Positions 10,743-19,376 of a stretch of 24,520 nt of DNA are shown in pieces. Every line of letters starts with the position of its first letter. Position 1 is the first letter of the stretch. Under the pieces are notes generated by a model. It was not told the origin of the DNA. It worked only from the letters and a program-made list of their open reading frames with translations, and did not search any database. The stretch comes from Actinomortierella ambigua (Eukaryota; Mortierellomycota; Mortierellomycetes; Mortierellales; Mortierellaceae), in assembly GCA_016098155.1 (NCBI GenBank), contig JAAAJB010000436.1:1-24520 (forward strand), read 5' to 3'. The position numbers and the translations under genes were made by a program.

Positions 10743-11406
10743 GAATCAAATGAAGAGGATGAGGAATTCCAAGATGAGATGAACAATGAATCCGTACAGT
10801 TCGATTCGGGAAGAGAAGGGTCGAAAGGTAAGAATTGTGAACTCAACCTTTCCGACCCAACAACATGGTACCCAAACTGGAGGAGCATATCTGATGACTG
10901 TCATATGCCAAAGATACAAGTAGAGTTTGTTCTCCTCCCCTCTCCCCTTCTCCCTCTCCTACTCATAGCGAGTTGTCCGTTTCGTGTCTGCTATGAAGGC
11001 TCGCTTGCGATACTCACCATGCTAAAACGCGTACTCTTCCCATAAAAGACAGACGATGGCACGTGCTCCAACCAGAGGTCTGTGCTTTCGAGGTACACTG
11101 ATTCACTACATGGTTCCACTGGTTCTGTAGCTTTGTGTGCGACCTTTCTTTTACTTGCTGAAACTACAAATGAGACCTCCTTGGAGGAGCACATGGCAAT
11201 CCCCTCATGCAGTCCGTGCCGATCATGCTCGTTATAGTCAGAAAAGGGGAAGTGGTTCCAGTAGCTGAAGAAAGAGAAGATGGTGTTAGTGCGGCTCAAT
11301 TGTAGTATCACACAGAAAGAGCTTCCCAGATTGGAAGATACATGTGGTCTAGCGGAACGAGTATATTTCAAGAAACGGAGATTGCCGTTTATTTCTAAAA
11401 TGTTCC
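10743..11406. other. upstream region of monooxygenase A and 3' region of the DUF4326 gene
   Basis: This is 664 bp without a gene I can recognise. Open frames cross it on the minus strand, but they show no family motif and no consistent splice pattern. It lies upstream of copy A (ATG at 10742, minus) and downstream of the DUF4326 stop, so it should contain one promoter and one polyadenylation region. Confidence 0.55.
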
Positions 11407-11775
11407 TCATGCGACCTGGGTGCCTGACTTGATGTGTTCTGCAACGAGATTGACAAGGACGTGTCCGTGACATAGCTCTGGCGAACACCAACAGCCGAGC
11501 CTCTTCCCAACCAACGAATCAAGATTGACCTCGCCACTGGCGAGTCTGCCCTTGATGTACGCCTCATAGCGTGCGACGGCCTCTTCACGCGGACAATCGG
11601 ACGTGATCTTGAATGGGTTGGCCCAGACGGAGTCCTCCTTTGGGAACCGGGCGCCATCCACAAAGACAACACCCTTGCGGCCGATGTACATGTTTTTGTT
11701 CGTATCATTCATCCATGCTTTCAGGTTGGCGTATGCTGGGCGGATGTGTGCCACCTTGACATTGACTACCTCCAT
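11407..11775 (-). CDS. DUF4326 domain protein
   Basis: A single open exon of 122 aa beginning at an ATG. It has the DUF4326 (PF14216) pattern from end to end: an N-terminal VKVAHIRP stretch, then MYIGRKGVVFVDGARFPK, SVWANPFKI, a REEAVARYEAYI helix and the C-terminal GKRLGCWCSPELCHGHVLV, in which Cys-Trp-Cys and Cys-His are the conserved candidates for a metal or active site. The biochemical function of the family is unknown; members are common in bacteria and phages and scattered in eukaryotes. The frame stays open upstream to a good acceptor (CTTCTAG, exon start 11806). A short exon at 12001-11988 (MVEG plus two bases, donor GTGAGG) would join in phase, adding about 15 residues; I consider that possible but unproven. 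The gene sits between the two monooxygenase paralogs on the same strand. Confidence 0.85.
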   Translation of the reverse strand: MEVVNVKVAHIRPAYANLKAWMNDTNKNMYIGRKGVVFVDGARFPKEDSVWANPFKITSDCPREEAVARYEAYIKGRLASGEVNLDSLVGKRLGCWCSPELCHGHVLVNLVAEHIKSGTQVA

Positions 11776-12500
11776 TTCTCGGGTATATTTTTCGCCAGCA
11801 ACAATCCTAGAAGAAGAAGAAGAAAAACATACAGTGTTGCAATGGCTTAGTGGACCATTGAAGACATGATGTGCTCACACAATTGGCCACCACAAAGTTC
11901 AGTACGCCCGTCAACCATGTCTCAAACCCCACCAAACCGACAAAATGAGTGGTCATGACGTGCATCATAGCAGCCCTTTCACCTCACCATCCTTCCACCA
12001 TAACCCCCCTCCCCCCCCAAAAAAAAGGATAGAGGCCAAGTGAAGAAGTAGGTCATGTTCAGGCACACCAAACTCCACAGGTACCCACAGACGCGAAAGA
12101 CAACGGTATCATTAGAGCATGCGGAGAGATAACCTCTCAGTGTATAAACACATTGTAACGGGGAGACACAAATGCCCAATGATCCCCATAGCTGTGGACC
12201 ATGCTCGCGTCGGGCTAGAATCTGTTACCCAGGCCTCCGCTTACTTCTCCCTCCATCCCCAGGATACTACCATTACCTTTGAAGCTTTTACTCGATGAGA
12301 TGACGGGTAAGAGGAGTGAAAGAGTGTGGAGAGGAAGGGGGATGAATGAAAAATCTCAGTTGACGCTGGGCTGAGCCAAAAATGAGGGGACGCACGGGGT
12401 GGCTTTGCGTTCCCAAGGGGCGACAGCCAATAGACAGGCGAAGTCTCTACTAAAACATGGAAAACACTGCACCCAAACCTGTTTATTCTTTTTCGTTTGC
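11776..12500. other. gene-poor spacer between DUF4326 and monooxygenase B
   Basis: These 725 bp contain no gene I can support other than the possible short upstream exon of the DUF4326 gene at 11988-12001. There is a C-rich then A-rich run at about 12005-12026. The distal part should hold the 3' UTR of copy B, whose stop is at 12501-12503. Confidence 0.5.
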
Positions 12501-14783
12501 TTAATTCGCGATAGATGTCTTGAGATATTCATAATCGGTCTGCTCGTGAGGCTTGGCAGTGCCCTCAGGAGGAATGAATGGCAAAAATGCAGCTTGGGGC
12601 CTAGATTTGTTTGGCGCGAGGAGAAATATGAAAGAGTTTGAAGCCGAGAGTCAGTTATAAGCTAATTGCTAAAAGTTGCAGGGGAGGGGGGTGGTACGTT
12701 CTACATAGGAACAGAGCAGGTGGAACAGGTCTTGTGGGCATTTACCTGTACGCATAGATGTTATCCCACTGTGAGATAATGACGCTGCGTGGCACGAGTC
12801 TGTAGATGAATCGGAACATCTCTCCCTTGAAACCCTAGTGTTGTTGAGAAATAAAAGGAGAGATAGAAGTGTTTAGAAGGCGGACAAAAGAAAGAAAAGA
12901 AAAGGGCGGACGTTGAAACGACCAGAGTTCTCCGCTACGTACTCTCTTGCACAGAGCAGCGCCCTTAGAGACAGCGGCGTGAGCCAGCTGGGCACCAGGG
13001 AAACGCTCGGCGCGATAGGCGTCCAGGCAACGACGGACATCGGCAATGCGTGTCGTAGCACAGGCCTGCAGGACATTGGCCAGCACTACAGCATCCAACA
13101 TGGCGTTGATGGCGCCTTGGCCACCGTCTAAAATCGATTTAGGAGGAAAGATATTTCATGTTAGCACCGTCACGTACGTACTCTTTTCTTATTTTTTTCG
13201 ATTTAAACTCATAAGCTTCATGGGAACATACATGGGAAGAACTTGTGACAGGCATCGCCCATCAGAGCTGTGCGGCCATGGTTCCAGGTGGTGTACAGCT
13301 TCTCCCTAGTTCATCATTGGAGGAGCAATCCATAGAAAGATTGTTAAAAGGGCGAACAAAAGTCGGTCGTTTTACCAGCATCCATTCTATTTTTGTTCTG
13401 TTGTGAGAATTGGCTGTTCACTTACTCCAACATAACCTTCGAAATGTACTCTGTTGGCGTGTTATCGATGAGGTCGCCGACAGTGGGACCAAAAGGCGTG
13501 GGCAGGTCACGCACCTTGTCGGCCATGGTCATCGCGCCTTCAGATCCCCACTCGTTGTTGCGGAAACGCTCATCGTTACGAGTCTTCAAGTTTCCAGCAT
13601 CCTGAAGGACCATCCACTTGACTCCTCCATCCTGGTGAGAAAAGCAAACGACCTTTTTTTGTCGTGCATGTGTATATGTTTGATGGTGATACAAATTTTA
13701 GTTGCCCGTTGTTTGTTTCTGCAAACGATCGCTTCGCAAAAAAAAAAATAGATGTTCATCTCGTTTTTTTGTTTCTTACCAGATAGGGAAGCTCGCGGAA
13801 GAAGATGGACTCGTAACGGCACTCGCCTTTGGCAACCTCATAGGTACCGGGAGGGAAGGGGCGTGACACGCCGACGAGACAATGTGTGTTGAATGGGGGC
13901 TCAGTATCATCATCGGCAGGAAGGGTACCCTTGTCTTTCAAGGTCCTATAAATGGCCTGGCGGACGGCCGAGTAGGCTCCATCTGCTCCAATGAGGACGT
14001 CGCCGTGGTAGGTGGTATTGTCACTGCAGCGGATCATGACACCCTCGTCATTTTGTTCAATGCTCAACACCTTCTTGCTAAACAGGATCTTGTCCACAGG
14101 CACAAGGGTTCGAAGGATGTCATACAGCTTTGGACGCTCGATGATACGAATATAGTCGCCATACCTGAAAGAGAGAGAGGACATACATCGAAAGTGAAAC
14201 GGGTCACACATCGAAGAGTTAGTACAGGATACCCATTTTGTTTTTCCGAACAAGTTGAACAATCCCCTGTTTAGGACGCTTCGGGTGTACCTCTCTTTCA
14301 TGAACGAATAATCATCGTCCCATTCCTTGCGATGTGGGATGAAGTGGCGAACAAATCTCATGAGAGGCTGCGAGTGGCGATCAATCTCACCCATAATACC
14401 GAGCTGTCTGAAGACTGGGAGAACATTGGAGCCGAAGCTAATGGCGCTTCCTGCAACAAAACATAAAAGTGTGCCACAAGAGGTTATTTTGTGTCACAAA
14501 AAAACTATCATTTTCGTGAATCGCTCCACGATATGAACGCCTAGAAACCATCGTCGATGTTGGTGGTGGTGTATTCCTTACCGAGAGGTTTGACTTCTTG
14601 TGCCTTCTCGAAAACTTGGTATGAGATGCCGGCCTTCTCAAGCAAGCCGGCAAGCAACACGCCTCCAATACCGGCGCCAGCTTCGGAAAAAAGAAGAGAG
14701 AGAAAGGATTAAACTTTGTACATTCTGATATTAGGTGGGGCCTGTGAATGTTGGTTGTCTCACTTACAAATGAGAACGTGCAT
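12501..14783 (-). CDS. FAD-dependent monooxygenase, tandem paralog B
   Basis: Nine exons on the minus strand: 14783-14768, 14680-14582, 14450-14291, 14164-13780, 13652-13426, 13305-13232, 13127-12943, 12834-12746, 12600-12501, giving 444 aa. Exon order and phases match copy A, with five of the internal exons identical in length (160, 385, 227, 74 and 89 nt). The FAD motifs are intact: GAGIGG at 7-12, GADGAYS at 151-157 and MGDACHKFFPYGGQGA at 311-326. The main differences are in the middle (RELPYL against GDIPYM before exon 5), two fewer codons in exon 7 and a different C-terminus ending TSIAN. The family role is as for copy A: NAD(P)H- and O2-dependent hydroxylation on an unknown substrate. 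The acceptor of exon 5 is preceded by a run of A instead of pyrimidines. Both copies look functional. Confidence 0.9.
13997..14162 (-). other. near-identical tract in copy B (partner of 9810-9975)
   Basis: This is the partner block of 9810-9975 within exon 4 of copy B. It encodes the segment from YGDYIRIIERP through NTTYHGDV. Confidence 0.8.
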
Positions 14784-15572
14784 GACTAAAGTGGTGGAGC
14801 GGGGGAATGAAGAATGAGGTAGAGATGGATGATTGAATGAATGGGAAGCGGATTCTCTTTATGTATTGCTCTTCTTTATCAAGGCACAGTACTTTCCATG
14901 AGGTCCATACTTTGTATACTTGAGTTGTACATCAACTCTTCTGCGAAAATTTCCAAGGATTGAGACACATGCTCATGGTATGCAGTTGTTTACCTCAACT
15001 TTCCCTAGTCAGTGTATCTCGGCTTGGCAACTCCATCAGTGTCTTTTACTCTTGATGCGCAAAGCAATCAGGCAAACAAGTGCTCCTGGTCGACTTTGCT
15101 TTGCTCGCAGTCCAAAAGTCATCCGCGTAAGATTGCCCATGAGCAAGAGGGGTGGCAACTGGGAGAATCGGAGAGCAAAAAAAGTTTGATTGACTTTATC
15201 TTCTCTGCTGGCAATGGATGAGATTGAAGGGATGAGGTACACCCCATGTACAACTGTTTTTCCTTGGTTACGGGCGATATGTGGGCCTGCCTTTAAAAAA
15301 AAAGGGAAGGACAGGAAACAAAGTAGCATTGGTCTAGGCCAGTTAGAACAGCCCATAGAAAATGAATGGTTCATAAAGTTTCCGACAATGCCGAAGATGC
15401 ATACCGCATAGCTTATAGAGCAACAGAAGGAGAAAAAAAAACCTTCCGCGTTGTCGAGAAAAGAGAGCCACCTGCATTTACAACTGAGCGAGGTTCTCTG
15501 CAGTTCTGCGTTGGAGGTGCGTGCCATGGTCGCTCACTCTGTCCAAGACAAGACGACACATTGTCTGAAAAT

Positions 15573-15640
15573 CGCCTCCATTATCCTCTCACCGCCTCCA
15601 TTATCCTCTCACCGCCTCCATTATCCTCTCACCGCCTCCA
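15573..15640. repeat. 20-bp tandem repeat, 3.4 copies
   Basis: The unit CGCCTCCATTATCCTCTCAC is present three times in perfect head-to-tail order (starts 15573, 15593, 15613) and followed by a partial fourth copy of eight bases. There is no mismatch among the copies. Confidence 0.97.
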
Positions 15641-16324
15641 GAGGGTCGATCACCCTTGACTAGCCAACATGCGAATGCAGAAGCGGGACACTTCGGGGCT
15701 CTCTCTCTGCCTCTCTGTCTCTCTCTCGGTCGTCAGAGTCTCCTTAACCAGGCACTCTACTCTTATGGTATGGTCGAATTGGGATTCGGCCAACGTTTTA
15801 AACAAGCTATGAACGACATTTGCGTGACGATGGATGCTTCGTTGGTTCTCTGAGCTTTAGATGCATTGCAAGGTTGTCGGAAATAGAGTGAAGTTGTGCA
15901 TGTTATCCTTGTTTGGATTTGAGTTTTTTCTTTACTTTTTTTTTTCTGCATATGAGCCATACTACGTAGTCTACTACTGCTTTGACTCTGGTAAACTTGA
16001 CTCCTTCCTTCTTTTCTATGCGAGAGGTAGTCCTCCCAATGCTATGCTGTGGTTGAATGGTGTGCTGGTTGTGTGCACTTTAGCCATGTAATGGTCTACA
16101 GACACACATTGTGGAGTATTATACACAGCTGAATGGCCAGTATGAAGTTGAACGTTAGGGTTTGGGATATGTATATATAATATGCTCTGGGAGGTGTCTG
16201 TGGGTGTCCGTGAGCGTGAGTCGGTTTACTATCAATGCAGGACCGGGTATGGACAGAATCCTGGTTTGTCTTCTTTGAAGGCGGTGTCTGCTCAAAGTAG
16301 GATCGGACCGGGCAAAGGTACTTT

Positions 16325-16361
16325 GAGGGGTGCATGAGAGAGGGGTGTGGGGAGAGGGGTG
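16325..16361 (+). promoter_or_regulatory. three GAGGGGTG octamers upstream of SCOT
   Basis: The octamer occurs at 16325-16332, 16340-16347 and 16354-16361, with start-to-start spacing of 15 and 14 bp. Its AGGGG core equals the yeast stress response element bound by Msn2/4-type zinc fingers. A role in SCOT expression is inference; the cluster lies about 320 bp before the SCOT ATG. Confidence 0.4.
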
Positions 16362-16678
16362 TCGAGTCTCTCGGGAAGAGAAGGAGGAGAGCCAACAGAC
16401 GATCTGGCTGCTGTTAAGGGCATTTGTCGAAACAGTGGAGAAAGGGCCAAAAAATACAGACACAAAATACAAAAAAAGGGACAGAACCCATACGATTGGA
16501 GAGGCACAGAGGATGGAAAACTCTAACGTGCTCATTACGGGCGTTACTCAAGCCCATGGTGAGGTCCAATATAAGGGCCGGGTCAGCTCTCTCTCGGCGG
16601 TCTTTCCTTATTCTCTCTGTTCTTCCCCACTTTCCCACACCCCCCACTCCCCACTCTCCCCCCCCTCCTTCTCCACAA

Positions 16679-18966
16679 ATGCCCTTGACGGTCGTCTTCC
16701 TCCAAGCTCGCAACCTCTCTCTCAAGGCAAGTCCTCTCTTCCATGCATGCTCGCTCATTCCCTGTCAATGCAACGCGTCGGAGGGGCCATGAGAGTTTCC
16801 CACGCACTAAAGGCGGGAGCGGGGCTTGAGCTTGGGTTGTCGGGTTGTCTCTCTTTCACACACATTATTTTCTGACTCCACCCCTCACATGCCACTGGAG
16901 GACGACGGAGTTTTTTCTTCTCCACACCAAAAAAGGGCTTGTCAGGAGTGGCTTCCTCGTGAAAAAAAAGAGTCGGCTCTCCATGCCAACGTTGATTCAG
17001 CGCAACCATGGAGTGATCAGCATTACCTTCATACACTCCATGGGAGCTGTGGAGATTCATGACAAGAGCAAGCAAAACAACTAACTCAACCTTGTTCTGT
17101 TTTTATTCCGGGCACAAACAGTCGGTTGCTGTTGCTTCATTCACATCTGCTCGTCGCCAGTTTTCCAGCTATGGCCAGCTTTACAAGGAGGCTGAAGATT
17201 CTCAGGGCAGTGGCCTGAACAAGATCCGATCGTCTGCTGCAGAGGCTGTCAAGGATATTGCCACCGGATCGACGCTGTTGGTTGGAGGCTTTGGTCTGTG
17301 TGGTATTCCCGAGAATCTGATCGGTGCCCTCAAGGACCGCTCCAGCGAGGTCAAGGACCTGACCGTCGTCTCCAACAATGCCGGTGTCGATGACTTTGGC
17401 CTTGGCAAGCTTTTGCGCACAAAGCAGGTACAGATGCTCCCCATCATCAGAAATCAGAAATGAACCAGAAACAGGTCGGATGCGTGGGAAAGGGGTGGGA
17501 AAGGGCGATCTTCCCCCTCTACACTCCGGCTCATTAACTGGAAAAAAAATTCTAACCATTTGCCCTGAATCACGATTTTTAAAAACAGATCAAGCGTATG
17601 ATCAGCTCATATGTCGGTGAGAACAAGGAGTTTGAGCGCCAGTACCTGTCCGGCGAGCTTGAGGTCGAACTGACTCCCCAGGGTACTCTTGCTGAGCGTG
17701 TCCGTGCCGGAGGTGCCGGTATCCCTGCCTTTTTCACACCCACTGCTTATGGCACCCATGGTATGTGTGCATGTGGGAGACGAGCCAATGATTGGTTTTG
17801 CTGTTGATCTTTTTTTTTTCTTAGCAACTAACCTGTTCCTTGTGTATCTTTGACTCCGCTTTGTTGCCACAACAGTTCAGACAGGCGAGCTTGCCATCAA
17901 ATACGACTCGCAAGGTAACGTTGCGATCCACAGCAAGCCTCGCGAGGTTCGTGAGTTCAATGGACGCAACTACATTATGGAGGAGGCCATCACCGGTGAT
18001 TACAGCTTGATCAAGGCATGGAAGGGCGATGCCTACGGTAACCTGGTGTTCAAGGGCTCTGCCATGAACTTCAACCCTCCCATGGCCAGGGCTAGCAAGC
18101 ACTGTATTGCCGAGGTCGAGGAGATTGTCCCCGTCGGCACCCTGAGAGCCGAGGACATCCACTTGCCCGGCATCTATGTCAAGAGCCTGATCAAGGGCGA
18201 CAAGTACGAGAAGCGCATCGAGCGTCTGACGCTGACGCAGGAGGGTGGTATCTCTGGTCCCAGCAAGAAGGATGGTACTGACAAGGACGAGGCCGCTGCC
18301 CGTCGCGAGCGCATTGTCCGCCGCGCGGCCAAGGAGTTTAAGAACGGCATGTATGTCAACCTGGGCATTGGTATGCCCATGTTGGCGAGCAACTATCTCG
18401 AGCCTGGTGTCAACGTGTTCTTGCAGTCAGAGAACGGTATTCTTGGCTTTGGTCCGTTCCCCAAGCCTGGTGAGCAAGATCCCGATCTGATCAATGCTGG
18501 CAAGGAGACGATTACGCTGCTGCCAGGCGCATCTCTCTTCTCGAGCGACGACTCGTTTGCGATGATCCGTGGCTCGCACGTCAACCTGACCATTCTTGGT
18601 GCACTCCAGGTCTCGTCCCAGGGTGATCTGGCCAACTGGATCATCCCCCGCAAGATGGTGAAGGGTATGGGTGGTGCCATGGATCTGGTGGCCAGCCCCG
18701 ATACGCGCGTCGTGGTTACGATGGAGCACGTTGCCAAGGGCGGCAAGCACAAGATCCTCCAGGACTGCTCGCTGCCTCTGACGGGTGTGCAGTGCGTCGA
18801 CCGTATCATCACGGATCTCTGTGTCTTTGATGTCGAGAAGCCCGACGCTGCTAAGGGCAAGCAGGGTGGCCTGGTCCTGATCGAGCTCATGGAGAACGTC
18901 ACTCTGGACGAGGTCAAGAACTCGACTGGCTGCGAGTTTAAGATCTCGCCCAACCTGAAGCAGTAA
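16679..18966 (+). CDS. succinyl-CoA:3-ketoacid CoA transferase (SCOT), mitochondrial
   Basis: Four exons: 16679-16726, 17122-17427, 17589-17760, 17876-18966, giving 538 aa. Exons 2-4 are certain. They contain the alpha-domain glycine motif [15 protein letters not shown], then [36 protein letters not shown], and the beta-domain [10 protein letters not shown] with the catalytic Glu at about residue 361. The last 330 residues match the full-length SCOT pattern (human enzyme 520 aa). The enzyme moves CoA from succinyl-CoA to acetoacetate in the matrix, for ketone body and branched-chain ketoacid use. Exon 1 is inferred: ATG after a C-rich leader, [16 protein letters not shown], then donor AAG|GCAAGT. 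It joins exon 2 in phase and yields an Arg/Lys/Ser-rich presequence without acidic residues. Alternative first exons in 16750-17060 lack a good donor in phase. Codons are strongly biased, suggesting high expression. Confidence 0.93.
16727..17121 (+). other. probable GC-AG intron 1 of SCOT
   Basis: The donor is AAG|GCAAGT, which matches the U1 consensus at every position except the C at +2, and the acceptor is CAAACAG. The intron is 395 bp and phase 0. It is inferred from the need for an upstream start and from the fit of the resulting mitochondrial presequence. Confidence 0.55.
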
Positions 18967-19376
18967 GCTAACGAAAGAGAGAGAAAAGAAAATGCAGCTA
19001 CTATAGTATCTGCAGCTACTGTATCTTTTTTTTTTCTTCGCTCTTTTGCCCCGACACGATGTACATTCCCAACTCCCTTCTTTGCATCTTCCTTATCCAT
19101 CCTCATCCTTGTAGAATAAACCAAACTCTTCCCTACTATTATTGCACAGATGTTATTGGGCGAGTGGGAAGTTCGAGTTATTTCCAGCCGATTGGCGATG
19201 ACTGTATTTCCGCACAATTCCATTTTTCCATTGACTTCCATGCGCCTGTGGCTTGATGGCACGGCCACAGAGGGGATAAAAACTGACGCCGTGCTGATGC
19301 AGTGTTCTCCATCTTTCCACCAAAAGAACACCTCGTCACCCTTTCCCCCCCACCTCACATCACACGCTCATCCATC
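18967..19376 (+). promoter_or_regulatory. SCOT 3' region and Hsp90 promoter
   Basis: A 410-bp spacer between tandem plus-strand genes. The SCOT 3' part contains AATAAA at 19115-19120. The Hsp90 part contains two reverse CCAAT boxes (ATTGG near 19155 and 19190), TTC triplets at 19172, 19182, 19208, 19218, 19226 and 19236, several of them exactly 10 bp apart as in step-type heat shock elements, and a TATA-like GATAAAA near 19275. A C-rich leader runs to the ATG. I saw no perfect TTCnnGAAnnTTC. Confidence 0.5.

Larger units (their letters stand above)
14784..16678. other. 1.9-kb intergenic region, divergent monooxygenase B / SCOT
   Basis: No gene, tRNA or rRNA was recognised in this long spacer. 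Open frames exist on both strands but carry no recognisable motif. It contains a 20-bp tandem repeat (15573-15640), a CT tract near 15700-15727, an AT-rich TATATATA-like stretch near 16170-16182, three GAGGGGTG octamers (16325-16361) and a C-rich leader before 16679. It must hold both divergent promoters. A lineage-specific noncoding RNA cannot be excluded. Confidence 0.55.

Noticed and set aside
5642..14783. LtrA, monooxygenases and DUF4326 as a biosynthetic gene cluster
   Set aside because: All are on the minus strand, but no backbone synthase, transporter or cluster regulator is visible, and spacing is no tighter than elsewhere. Co-orientation alone is weak evidence.
14784..16678. possible protein-coding gene in the 1.9-kb spacer
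   Set aside because: The frames are unconnected, carry no known motif, and splice-joined alternatives gave no recognisable protein.
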